A DNA stretch of 7,454 bases from Planctomycetaceae bacterium. GTDB taxonomy: Bacteria; Planctomycetota; Planctomycetia; Planctomycetales; Planctomycetaceae. Every line of letters begins with the position of its first letter. Position 1 is the first letter of the stretch. The notes beneath the pieces were generated by a model. It saw only the letters and a list, made by a program, of their open reading frames with translations. It was not told where the DNA came from and made no database searches. Shown piece by piece: positions 1 to 6,786 of this stretch. The stretch spans positions 1 to 7,454 of the forward strand of contig JAJDEK010000304.1 of assembly GCA_029259875.1 (NCBI GenBank), written 5' to 3'. The translations under genes were made by a program, and so were the position numbers.

Positions 1-88
1 TGTTCGACAAATTTCTTTTGTCAGTATCACATTGATCGGGATAGCGGGATTACTTTTTTCAGTGCAATCAACTGAGTGTGAACAGCAA

Positions 89-1693
89 ATGTCAGCCAAA
101 GCCCCCGATTCTGATGCATCAAAATCCTTTCTTGATCCGAAGGACTCAAAAAAACTAGGTGACATTGCTTCTAATGCAGTCAACACCGAAGAGCTACTCG
201 CTTCATTGAGTATGCTCAACCTGACTTCGACTGGTGATTCAGAAGAGACTGCTGATTCAGAAGGATCAGCAACGGACGGTCAGACTTCTGAAATGTCAAA
301 TAGTACTGCAACGCTACCGTCGCAGACGGAATCTGCTGAACCAATGCAAGTCATTGGCAAAAGCCAACATCTCAGTCAGTTATTCAATCGCGTACAGGAT
401 CTTTTGAAGGGAGATGCAGAAGAGGAACAAGGGAATTTCATTCCGCAATGCCCGGAAACTCTGGAAGATACTGGGTTGACGCAGGACGAAATCGAACGCC
501 TGATTCTCAAATTTTTGCTCGCCAAGGGAACTCGTACGGGGCGACAAATTTGTCAACAGATCAGACTTCCCTTCGGGATTGTCGATCCGATTTTGAAACG
601 TGCCAAGCAGGACCAACTGGTGGCCTTTGGTGGTACGGCTGAAATGGGAGACTACGAATTTACCATTACGGAGTTGGGTCGCGAACGCGCACGTAGATTT
701 ACGCAAGAGTGTACTTATTTTGGTTCTGCTCCGGTGAGCTTCAAAGATTATCTGCGGGCGATGGAAGCCCAGAGTATCGCCAAACAAGAGGCCACTGAAG
801 AGGATTTGAAAGAAGCATTTTCAGACCTGATTATTAACCCTAAGATGCTGGATCGTTTGGGGCCCGCTGTTAACTCTGGACGAGGAATGTTTTTGTTTGG
901 TGAAGCCGGTAATGGTAAAACCAGTATTGCAGAACGCATCACAAAAGCATTCGGCTCAACGATCTGGATTCCCCGTTGCATGGGAATCGATGGAGATATT
1001 CTTCGCATATTTGATCCAGGCTTACATGAAGAGGTCACACAGGAAAGCGATACTGAAAGTCTCTTTGATCTCTCAGGCGTTGATCAACGCTGGGTGCAGG
1101 TTGTGCGTCCAACGGTGATTGCTGGTGGCGAATTGACTATGAACGAATTAGAAATCACGCAAAATCCGCAAACAAAAATTTGCGAAGCACCGCTGCAAAT
1201 GAAAAGTAATTGTGGCACTTTCGTGATCGACGACTTTGGGCGTCAGAGAATGCCCGTCGATGAGTTATTGAACCGCTGGATTGTCCCATTGGAAAAACGT
1301 TATGACTTTCTGAATCTTCCCAGTGGTAAAAAAATACAGGTTCCTTTTGATCAGCTCATTATCTTTTCAACGAACCTGGAACCGAAAGATCTTGTGGATG
1401 CAGCGTTTTTGCGTCGTATTCCCTATAAGATCGAAGCCCTCGATCCTTCAGAAGAAGAATTTCGGGCACTATTTGAATTGATGGCACCGTTGATGGGGTT
1501 TCAATTCGATGAAACTGCATACCAATATCTGGTTGACCAACATTATAAAGCCGTCGATCGTCCGTTTCGTGCGTGTCAGCCTCGAGACCTGTTACTCCAG
1601 GTGAAAAATTTCTGTGTCTACAAACAGAAGCACAAGAAATTAACTCCTGAAGCATTTGACTTCGCGGTCGAAAATTACTTCTCAGTCATGTGA
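89..1693 (+). CDS. Winged-helix/AAA+ family ATPase
   Basis: A predicted cytoplasmic AAA+ ATPase; its substrate is unknown. Numbering is from the upstream TTG at 32. Residues 20-105 are Ser/Thr/Glu-rich and probably disordered. Residues about 140-230 look like a winged-helix domain ([17 protein letters not shown], then basic helices and a beta wing near 205-213). The AAA+ core follows: Walker A GEAGNGKT (290-297), Walker B FVIDDFG (397-403), sensor 1 in FSTN (445-448), arginine-finger candidates R461/R462 in FLRRIPYK, and sensor 2 in QPRDLL (516-521). The motif FVIDDFGRQ with two Asp, and the block [11 protein letters not shown], match an uncharacterised bacterial ATPase family as I remember it. 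I chose ATG 89 (534 aa) because conserved sequence starts later and TTG 32 has no ribosome site, though ATG 89 has none either. The frame is open to the left edge, so a start outside the window is possible. A DNA-binding or protein-remodelling role is inference. Confidence 0.9.
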   Translation: MSAKAPDSDASKSFLDPKDSKKLGDIASNAVNTEELLASLSMLNLTSTGDSEETADSEGSATDGQTSEMSNSTATLPSQTESAEPMQVIGKSQHLSQLFNRVQDLLKGDAEEEQGNFIPQCPETLEDTGLTQDEIERLILKFLLAKGTRTGRQICQQIRLPFGIVDPILKRAKQDQLVAFGGTAEMGDYEFTITELGRERARRFTQECTYFGSAPVSFKDYLRAMEAQSIAKQEATEEDLKEAFSDLIINPKMLDRLGPAVNSGRGMFLFGEAGNGKTSIAERITKAFGSTIWIPRCMGIDGDILRIFDPGLHEEVTQESDTESLFDLSGVDQRWVQVVRPTVIAGGELTMNELEITQNPQTKICEAPLQMKSNCGTFVIDDFGRQRMPVDELLNRWIVPLEKRYDFLNLPSGKKIQVPFDQLIIFSTNLEPKDLVDAAFLRRIPYKIEALDPSEEEFRALFELMAPLMGFQFDETAYQYLVDQHYKAVDRPFRACQPRDLLLQVKNFCVYKQKHKKLTPEAFDFAVENYFSVM

Positions 1694-1735
1694 GATAGTT
1701 GGCCACAATGGCCTTTAAGCTGGCCACTCACTATC
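1694..1735. terminator. Inverted repeat between convergent genes, possible bidirectional terminator
   Basis: GATAGT (1694-1699) pairs with ACTATC (1730-1735), and TGGCCA (1700-1705) pairs with TGGCCA (1721-1726). A 3-nt bulge (1727-1729) lies on the right arm. The repeat starts directly after the ATPase stop codon and overlaps the last codons of the opposing zinc-ribbon gene. There is no T-tract on either side, so it is not a classical intrinsic terminator. It could still stop transcription from both directions or protect the mRNA 3' ends. Confidence 0.4.
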
Positions 1736-2029
1736 ACAAGTATCACATCGAAATCCAACGACTGTCGAAGTACCAGGAATCAGCCGGTTTTTTCGGTTGA
1801 GTAAACCATCTCGTAATTCTAATGGCGCTACTGCCGAGCTACTACAATCCGGACACTTGTGGTTATTGAACAGAGTTTGGGAACGCCTTAATACCCAATC
1901 CTGCTGCGGAGATTGAGGCTTCTTGAGGGAACCTCTGTTAAATGGAAGAATCATTTTGGGTGGGGCTTCCAGCGAAGTAGAGGGCTGGGTTTGCGTATCT
2001 TCCGGGTAATAAATCTTTAAAATGCTCAT
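1715..2029 (-). CDS. Small zinc-ribbon protein of unknown function
   Basis: A 104-aa protein with two CxxC pairs, CPDC (59-62) and CDTC (95-98), spaced like a four-cysteine zinc ribbon. Between them is ELRDGLLNRKNRLIPGT, then VGFRCDTCDSEW. The N-terminal 45 residues are polar and Pro-rich and probably flexible. I recall similar small hypothetical proteins in planctomycetes with a Leu-x-Asp, asparagine-rich, IPGT pattern before the second CxxC, but I know no function. The start is well decided: ATG at 2027-2029 has AAGGAG seven bases upstream, whereas the in-frame TTG at 2050 would put that site inside the gene. It converges with the ATPase gene, leaving 21 bp between the stops, and shares an inverted repeat with it. 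Nucleic-acid or protein binding through the zinc site is inference. A shorter-supported alternative reading in another frame (1938-2231) was rejected. Confidence 0.78.
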   Translation of the reverse strand: MSILKIYYPEDTQTQPSTSLEAPPKMILPFNRGSLKKPQSPQQDWVLRRSQTLFNNHKCPDCSSSAVAPLELRDGLLNRKNRLIPGTSTVVGFRCDTCDSEWPA

Positions 2030-2036
2030 CCATGAG

Positions 2037-2042
2037 CTCCTT
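2037..2042 (-). promoter_or_regulatory. Ribosome binding site of the zinc-ribbon gene
   Basis: AAGGAG on the minus strand, seven bases before the ATG at 2029. It is among the clearest Shine-Dalgarno sites in the window, and it fixes the start at 2029 rather than the TTG at 2050. Confidence 0.75.
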
Positions 2043-2106
2043 GTAATCAATCCCTTGATAAAATTTCCTGTACGTCCAAACGGGAATATTTAGGGGGTAG
2101 TATTCT

Positions 2107-2154
2107 CTCTTTGGTTCATCGAAATTAATGAAACATGACGAACCAAATAAAGAG
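2107..2154. repeat. Imperfect inverted repeat / stem-loop
   Basis: CTCTTTGGTTC (2107-2117) pairs with GAACC (2140-2144) and AAAGAG (2149-2154), with AAAT (2145-2148) bulged out. This gives 11 base pairs and a 22-nt loop. It lies about 80-125 bp upstream of the zinc-ribbon start and could be a leader structure of that gene or an operator. No T-tract follows on either strand. Confidence 0.4.
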
Positions 2155-2409
2155 GAGACGAAGGATAAAGCTCTCGTATTAAGATGGCAATAGGTTTTAG
2201 CAGAAAGGTGTGAACATTGTAAAAAATTCACGCTGAAAAATAATCGACTATGGTAAAATGGAAAGAATTCGCGGTCTGGAGATCCTCTTTTTGTAGTTGC
2301 AGCTGTCGGGTTAATGTATGATTGTTTTCAGTAATACGATAAAACCACGCTTCTTCTAATAAATGAATACGCAAGTGATCTCGGGAGTTGTCACATCAAT
2401 AAATCGAAG

Positions 2410-3453
2410 TTGATCAAACTGATTTTAGGAATCATCATCACAGTTGCTTGTCTGGCTGCTGCCGTCTGGGGTATTGATCTTGAGCAAATCAAAGAAAGCT
2501 TTCGACATGCCAAGTTCTGGACATTGCCTATTTTACTACTATTACTGTTTGTCTTCTATTGGTTGAAAGCAATACGCTGGCGAATGCTGTTGGAACCAAT
2601 CAAGCAGCTTTCCACGAAACAAGTCACTCCGGCAATGATGATTGGCTTCATGGGCAACAACATTCTGCCTGCACACCTTGGTGAATTCTTACGTGTATAT
2701 GTGCTTAGCAAGCAGTTTCAAATTCCGAAAACGACGGTCCTGTCAACAGTGGTTCTAGAACGGTTGTTTGATATTGTTGCGATTTTGTGTTTCCTGGGAG
2801 TCGGGGTTTATTTTGCTCCGAATATTCCTGATGGATACCGTTCCCTCAGTTTGATCATGGGACTTGTTATCTTTGTGGCAATCCTGGTAGTAGCCGCCTA
2901 TCTGATTTGGACGGAAGCCGTGATTGGCCTGTTTAGGACCATTTTCAGTTACCTACGATTTTTGCCCGAGAAGCTGACGCATCTTGTTTTAGAAATGATG
3001 CTCTCTGGTGCCCATGGAATGGCATCGATGAAAAGTAAGCGGCTTACTATGGGGATTATCTGGACTTCTTTTGCACAATGGGCCATCAATGGCCTGAGTA
3101 TTTTCGTTGCTCTCTGGAGTTTTGATATTCAAGTCAGTCCATTGGCGGCATTTGTAGTGCTGGGGGTGACTGCATTCGGGGTGACTGTCCCTTCGACTCC
3201 TGGTTTCTTTGGTGTGATTCAGCTTTGCTTTTGGCTTAGCTTAAAAGGATTTGGTGTTTCCCAGGCTGATGTCTTTGCTGCTTCGATTTATTATCAGCTT
3301 TCGCAATATATTCCTGTCACACTGATCGGATTGTATTTTTCCAATCGCGAAGGCTTGAAATTGAGTGAGGCCGAAAAGGAAGCCGAAAAAGAACTTGAAG
3401 AACTCGAAGGTGTTGTAGACGTTGAACAAACAGAAGCGTCAGGTACCAGCTAA
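2410..3453 (+). CDS. Flippase-like / LPG-synthase TM family integral membrane protein (UPF0104)
   Basis: A 347-aa inner-membrane protein with about eight hydrophobic segments (roughly 4-20, 37-53, 72-88, 115-135, 143-166, 212-235, 243-262, 287-310). Family hallmarks are WLKAIRWRMLL (51-61), GFMGNNILPAHLGEFLRVYVL (79-99), which is the asparagine/GExxR block of the family, and VPSTPGFFGVIQ (260-271). This is the fold of the transmembrane part of MprF (TIGR00374, PF03706). Such stand-alone proteins are proposed to move or modify membrane lipids or lipid-linked intermediates, but the substrate here cannot be told. There is no C-terminal synthetase domain. The cytoplasmic tail (315-347) is a short Glu/Lys-rich helix ending in an acidic stretch. 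The TTG start at 2410 is uncertain: it has no proper ribosome site, and no ATG occurs in frame back to the stop at 2332. Confidence 0.88.
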   Translation: MIKLILGIIITVACLAAAVWGIDLEQIKESFRHAKFWTLPILLLLLFVFYWLKAIRWRMLLEPIKQLSTKQVTPAMMIGFMGNNILPAHLGEFLRVYVLSKQFQIPKTTVLSTVVLERLFDIVAILCFLGVGVYFAPNIPDGYRSLSLIMGLVIFVAILVVAAYLIWTEAVIGLFRTIFSYLRFLPEKLTHLVLEMMLSGAHGMASMKSKRLTMGIIWTSFAQWAINGLSIFVALWSFDIQVSPLAAFVVLGVTAFGVTVPSTPGFFGVIQLCFWLSLKGFGVSQADVFAASIYYQLSQYIPVTLIGLYFSNREGLKLSEAEKEAEKELEELEGVVDVEQTEASGTS

Positions 3454-3553
3454 AAGTCAGAATGATGGTAGTGTCTTCAGAGTTATTAAATGCCAACCGT
3501 CTTCACTCATCAGCGACTCTCTATTTCTTGAATACGATCAGATTGAGAAATCG

Positions 3554-4438
3554 CTACTGAGATATCGAAGCTTTTTTGCTAAGCTCTGTGTTCTTGAGAT
3601 CAGCTACTCCCTGTTCTGTAATTAACAGGTCATCGATACGATTATTGATCAATTTTGAATCGATGACTTCCACTTGCGATGTTCCATTTACTGAAAGTCC
3701 ACAGCGCCCGTTTTCAGTGCAGGTTACATTTTCTAGAACAACATTCTTGCAGCGATCATGGATGTTAATTCCGTCCATTCGAAATTTCTCAAATGTCAAA
3801 TCAGAGATATGTAAACCATCTATGTCAATCAAGGTCAGGCCAACTGATTTCCCTGCGAGCGAAAATGATTCGGTGGCAGGTAACTGATTCTTTAAACCTC
3901 GATAGTAGATGGCTCCCTGATGCGTAGCCCATTTTCCGGGAAGAATGTTATCTAAGTCGACAGTTTGATTCTTCTCAGGCCGATATTCGGGCAGACTTTT
4001 TCCGTTGCGATAAAGATTAAAAAATCCTTTTCGAAAGGGAGTAACTTTCCAAAGTCCGTTGCCTAATGATTTCCAGCCATTCATAGGGATGTTAATGACC
4101 CCACTAATAATGGCGCCGTTTCCCAGGATCGTGAATTTCTCTCCTCCGAGACTACTAAACCGCTTACCAGCGAGGCTAAGCGATTCAAAGTAGGGAGTTT
4201 CATTCTTCATAAGAATGATTTTGTCTCCCTGTTTAGCATAGTCGATCGCACGTTGAATGGTTTTGACAGGGCCATTTTTTCCATCAATGATCTTCGGAGC
4301 AATTCCGTTTAAGGTGTTGTTTCCAAGATGATTATCGACATAAATCACGCCACAGACTGCTTGTTGCAACTCGAAAAAGAGAACGATCAGGCACAGCAAA
4401 CCTGATTTCAATTCGACAAAGCGGACAGCGTTTCGCAT
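3554..4438 (-). CDS. Secreted right-handed beta-helix protein
   Basis: A 294-aa exported protein. Residues 1-30 form a signal peptide: basic start, hydrophobic core LLCLIVLFF (14-22), and likely cleavage after VCG (28-30). The mature start VIYVDNHLGNNTLNG, followed by GPVKTIQRAIDYAKQGDKIIL, is the usual entry of pectate-lyase-like/parallel beta-helix proteins. Short repeating strand units then follow, most clearly from 199 to 284 (LIDIDGLHISDLTFEKF, NVVLENVTC, QVEVIDSKLINN). ESLSLAGK (85-92) and ESFSLAGK (190-197) nearly repeat. I see no recognisable catalytic set, so polysaccharide binding or cleavage is only a possibility. The protein is short for the family; the helix may be small or the C-terminus lost. 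The start is supported by AGGGAG six bases upstream of the ATG. It converges with the flippase-like gene and lies downstream of citrate synthase, separated by a strong terminator, so it probably has its own promoter. Confidence 0.85.
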   Translation of the reverse strand: MRNAVRFVELKSGLLCLIVLFFELQQAVCGVIYVDNHLGNNTLNGIAPKIIDGKNGPVKTIQRAIDYAKQGDKIILMKNETPYFESLSLAGKRFSSLGGEKFTILGNGAIISGVINIPMNGWKSLGNGLWKVTPFRKGFFNLYRNGKSLPEYRPEKNQTVDLDNILPGKWATHQGAIYYRGLKNQLPATESFSLAGKSVGLTLIDIDGLHISDLTFEKFRMDGINIHDRCKNVVLENVTCTENGRCGLSVNGTSQVEVIDSKLINNRIDDLLITEQGVADLKNTELSKKASISQ

Positions 4439-4444
4439 CTTTGA

Positions 4445-4450
4445 CTCCCT
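4445..4450 (-). promoter_or_regulatory. Ribosome binding site of the beta-helix gene
   Basis: AGGGAG on the minus strand, six bases before the ATG at 4436-4438. It confirms that start, which also places a complete signal peptide at the N-terminus. Confidence 0.7.
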
Positions 4451-4503
4451 GTCGCGTTTTAAAGACGTGAGATTTGAATGAATGATTTGATGATTTCAGA
4501 AAG

Positions 4504-4531
4504 CAAAAAACCCCGGTTTGATACCGGGGTT
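4504..4531 (-). terminator. Rho-independent terminator of citrate synthase
   Basis: A perfect 9-bp GC-rich stem: AACCCCGGT (4509-4517) pairs with ACCGGGGTT (4523-4531) around a 5-nt loop. Read on the minus strand it is followed by a run of six T (4505-4510, overlapping the stem end). It starts about 29 bp beyond the citrate synthase stop codon. It separates that gene from the beta-helix gene on the same strand. Confidence 0.93.
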
Positions 4532-4559
4532 CAGAATATTTCAACTGACGATCAGCAAA

Positions 4560-5708
4560 TTATCGTTGGCCTACAGAAACATAAGGACGTTCTTCATAGC
4601 CGATATAGTTGGCGTTGGGTCTGATAATTTTGTTTCCATCAAGTTGTTCGAGAATATGGGCACACCAACCAGCAATGCGACTCGCTGCGAAAATGCAGGT
4701 AAATAAATCGCCGGGAATTCCCATGTAGTGTTGGAGACTGGCGGAATAGAAATCGACATTACAGTTGCGTGCAATTTCTGCGTATACGAGTTTTTCCATT
4801 TCGATGGACATCTCATACCACTTTGGCTCTCCGGTCTCTTCGCCCAAACGCCGAGAAAGTTCTTTTAAATGTTTGGCACGTGGGTCTTCTACCTGATAGA
4901 CCGCATGACCAAATCCCATGAACTTTCCTTTCTCAGCACGAACCTTTTTCACATAGGGGGCGATATTATCCATCGTGCCAATTTCGAAGAGTGTTTTCAG
5001 CACTTCCGTATTCGCTCCACCATGCAGTTTCCCTTTCAGAGCACCGATGGCTCCCGTCACTGCAGAATAGATATCGGGAAGCGTCGCAATAATAACGCGG
5101 CTGGTAAACGTGCTCGCATTTAATCCATGCTCAGCGTGTAATGTTAAAATAAGATCCATCGCACGTGTTGCATCTTCGCTCGGCTTTTCTCCATTGAGCA
5201 TATACATGAAGTTTCCAGCGTGGCACAAGCTGGGGTCAGGGGCCACAGGTTCCAGCCCCTTACGAACTCGATGGATGGCCGCTACAATCGTTGGAATCTG
5301 TGAAATCAGCTTGATCGAAATCTGTAAACGCGTTTCGGGGTCTTCAGATTCAGCATCAGTGTCGTAAACACCTGCTAAGGAAGTCATTGATCGAAGCAGT
5401 GCCATTGGAGGGGCTGTGGCAGGGAGCTTTTTGAGCGTCTCAATCAATTCAGATGGCATGCTTCGATGTTGTTTCAGGCTTGCCTGGTATTTTGCCAGTT
5501 GATCTGCAGTAGGAAGTTCTCCTTTTAATAACAGAAAGGAGATTTCTTCAAATGTCGCATGCTCAGCCAAATCGTCAATGTTATAACCACGATACAGTAA
5601 TTTTCCTTCAGTACCGTTGACTAAACAGATAGAGCTGTCGGCTGCAATAATCCCTTTAAGCCCTTTGACACTTTCTTTTGATGTTTTCTCTAAGTCTTCT
5701 GCGCTCAT
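4560..5708 (-). CDS. gltA: Citrate synthase
   Basis: Condenses oxaloacetate and acetyl-CoA to citrate, the entry step of the TCA cycle, in the cytoplasm. Numbering is from the upstream GTG at 5768. The N-terminal part has GLKGIIAADSSIC and YRGYNIDDLAEHATFEE. Active-site elements are all present: LHAEHGLNAST (210-220, substrate-binding His), KLHGGAN with catalytic His249, GFGHAVYQVEDPRA with His288, and NVDFYSASL with catalytic Asp339. Substrate-binding arginines lie in SRIAGWCAHILEQ (363-375) and RPNANYIG (383-390). The size fits the short bacterial/archaeal-type enzyme. The related 2-methylcitrate synthase cannot be excluded by sequence alone, but no prp genes are nearby. I prefer ATG 5708 (382 aa), because conserved sequence begins just after it and the extra 20 residues from GTG 5768 (402 aa) look unconserved; neither start has a good ribosome site. 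A strong terminator follows and a promoter lies at 5843-5870. Confidence 0.95.
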   Translation of the reverse strand: MSAEDLEKTSKESVKGLKGIIAADSSICLVNGTEGKLLYRGYNIDDLAEHATFEEISFLLLKGELPTADQLAKYQASLKQHRSMPSELIETLKKLPATAPPMALLRSMTSLAGVYDTDAESEDPETRLQISIKLISQIPTIVAAIHRVRKGLEPVAPDPSLCHAGNFMYMLNGEKPSEDATRAMDLILTLHAEHGLNASTFTSRVIIATLPDIYSAVTGAIGALKGKLHGGANTEVLKTLFEIGTMDNIAPYVKKVRAEKGKFMGFGHAVYQVEDPRAKHLKELSRRLGEETGEPKWYEMSIEMEKLVYAEIARNCNVDFYSASLQHYMGIPGDLFTCIFAASRIAGWCAHILEQLDGNKIIRPNANYIGYEERPYVSVGQR

Positions 5709-5842
5709 TTGAACTGATTCCACTTTCTCAACTACAGACAATAAATTTATAGTGGGGCTCGTGGTCACGAACCAGAGTACTAAACTGACAGCACTTGCTA
5801 CCGAATTTTATTAAACAAACTATTGAAAATTCGCAGACTCCC

Positions 5843-5870
5843 AGTATATCAAGCCCCCTCATAAGTTCAA
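5843..5870 (-). promoter_or_regulatory. Predicted sigma-70 promoter of citrate synthase
   Basis: On the minus strand, TTGAAC (5865-5870) and TATACT (5843-5848) are separated by 16 bp. The -10 box matches the consensus in five of six positions, the -35 box in four. Transcription would start near 5836, giving a leader of about 70 nt to the GTG at 5768 or about 130 nt to the ATG at 5708. Confidence 0.45.
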
Positions 5871-6045
5871 TGTAGCGAATTTGTTTCCACATCGCAGTGT
5901 CCAGCCCTGTAACGACTAAGCATCATTCGCTGGAAAACAACGTCATTTTTATAAATGTTCATCTATGGATTGGAATCAGGGGATTGACTATTTCCGGGAG
6001 GGTGAAAGAATAATAAGTAACAGAGTTGGAAGAGGGATTCTCCTC

Positions 6046-6065
6046 ACCATTTCGTATAAAATGGT
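6046..6065. repeat. Perfect 7-bp stem-loop
   Basis: ACCATTT (6046-6052) pairs with AAATGGT (6059-6065) around the 6-nt loop CGTATA. No T-tract follows on either strand, so it is not an intrinsic terminator. Its role is unknown. Confidence 0.35.
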
Positions 6066-6103
6066 TCTAGCTCTTAAAGTCCTGCAAATTTATAACTTAA
6101 CCA

Positions 6104-6120
6104 AATTCTGAGAATTCTGA
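6104..6120. repeat. Short direct repeat AATTCTGA
   Basis: Two exact copies of AATTCTGA (6104-6111 and 6113-6120) separated by one G. It lies in the AT-rich half of the gap, just before the TTATAA boxes at 6125-6130 and 6134-6139. It may be a regulator site or chance in AT-rich DNA. Confidence 0.3.
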
Positions 6121-6177
6121 TGTGTTATAACTCTTATAATGGAAAGGAATACGATCACTTTTCGGTAAGTTGTTGAC

Positions 6178-6198
6178 CAGTAACGTTACTGAGGTTTT
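6178..6198 (+). promoter_or_regulatory. 14-bp perfect palindrome followed by a T-run
   Basis: CAGTAACGTTACTG (6178-6191) is a perfect palindrome, followed by AGG and six T (6193-6198 region). The heptamer ACGTTAC occurs in it (6183-6189) and again at 6236-6242. It could be an operator for a dimeric regulator, or a weak plus-strand terminator (5-bp stem, 4-nt loop, T-run). The sequence does not decide between these. Confidence 0.4.
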
Positions 6199-6292
6199 TT
6201 AGAAAATATTAAAACACCGTATTAGATTTCCGTAGACGTTACAGAAAGTTGTGATAGGATGGAGCTATATGAGCGGGAGGCTTATTAGCTTT

Positions 6293-6342
6293 TTCAGGTT
6301 CTCGGGAGGAGTAAGGATGCTGTGGGAGAGAACCCTCTTGAA
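6293..6342 (+). repeat. Stem-loop in the structured part of the rpoD upstream region
   Basis: TTCAGGTTCTC (6293-6303) pairs with GAGAACC (6328-6334) and TGAA (6339-6342), with CTCT (6335-6338) bulged. That is 11 base pairs around a 24-nt purine-rich loop. A second stem, AATGATC (6442-6448) with GATCATT (6466-6472), lies downstream. Both would be in the rpoD leader if transcription starts upstream of 6290. Confidence 0.35.
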
Positions 6343-6662
6343 TAATTTTGTTGGCGAGCCGGATGCTCCGATTAAGAGCGCGGAAGCGTATTTGAGCAGT
6401 TTTGTTTTTCAGATGCTCTACGCGATGGTCAGCCTAACTCTAATGATCAGGATGTGTTTTAGACCGATCATTTTCCATACAGAGATAATGGGGGAGCGTT
6501 CTGAAATAGTTCCAAAAACCTCCAATAGATTTTGGCGTTTTTTGCAATTATTTCTTTGCTCTAGCGCTATAGGAATTGAGAAGTGATGAGTAGAGTGGCT
6601 TTAATAAAAATTGAGTATCGCGACTTACATATCGCTAACAGAAAAAACGTTTGGAAAAGGAA

Positions 6663-6714
6663 ATGAGGGAAGCAACGATGATGTTTTCTGACAATCGTTT
6701 CCTTTTATTCTCAT
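6663..6714 (+). repeat. Bulged hairpin upstream of rpoD
   Basis: ATGAGGGAA (6663-6671) and ACGAT (6675-6679) pair with ATCGT (6694-6698), TTCC (6699-6702) and CTCAT (6710-6714). This gives 14 base pairs with a 3-nt bulge on the left, a 7-nt T-rich bulge on the right, and a 14-nt loop. The inner stem followed by CTTTTATT also resembles a weak plus-strand terminator. It sits about 80 bp before the rpoD start codon, so attenuation or leader control is possible but unproven. Confidence 0.4.
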
Positions 6715-6780
6715 AAACTAAAACGCCGTGGTTACACACGGACGTGTGGCCATTAAATTTTTGACAATCATACATATTTA

Positions 6781-6786
6781 AGGGAG
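6781..6786 (+). promoter_or_regulatory. Ribosome binding site of rpoD
   Basis: AGGGAG six bases before the GTG at 6793-6795. It decides that start over the overlapping GTG at 6786, which would have no spacing, and places sigma region 1.1 at the N-terminus. Confidence 0.75.

Larger units (their letters stand above)
2030..2409. other. Intergenic region between divergent genes
   Basis: About 380 bp between the zinc-ribbon gene (minus) and the flippase-like gene (plus), so it should hold promoters for both. I see no sigma-70 promoter with both boxes good on either strand. It contains an imperfect hairpin (2107-2154). A 97-codon minus-strand frame from 2231 to 1938 crosses the left half and runs into the zinc-ribbon gene in another frame; I see no family resemblance in it and treat it as non-coding. 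Confidence 0.6.

Noticed and set aside
1938..2231. Minus-strand frame of 97 codons upstream of and overlapping the zinc-ribbon gene
   Set aside because: It overlaps the N-terminal third of the better-supported gene in another frame, shows no recognisable motif, and the AAGGAG site inside it serves the ATG at 2029.
3512..3555. Stem-loop between the flippase-like and beta-helix genes as a terminator
   Set aside because: The pairing is broken (AGCG/CGCT and ATTTCT/AGAAAT with a 7-nt bulge), lacks a T-tract and overlaps the beta-helix stop codon. It is too weak to call.
6251..6586. Plus-strand frame of 111 codons (GTG start) before rpoD
   Set aside because: No ribosome binding site, no family resemblance and unusual residue make-up. 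The DNA also forms stem-loops. A structured RNA or plain spacer explains it as well.
6730..6765. Hairpin CACAC-GGAC-GTGTG (6735-6748) followed by a T-rich stretch, as a terminator
   Set aside because: Only a 5-bp clean stem, with the T-run displaced by several bases. Termination here, 28 bp before the rpoD ribosome site, would need an upstream transcript for which there is no evidence.
6761..6780. TTGACA at 6761-6766 as the -35 box of an rpoD promoter
   Set aside because: No acceptable -10 box lies 15-19 bp downstream. That position falls on the ribosome binding site.
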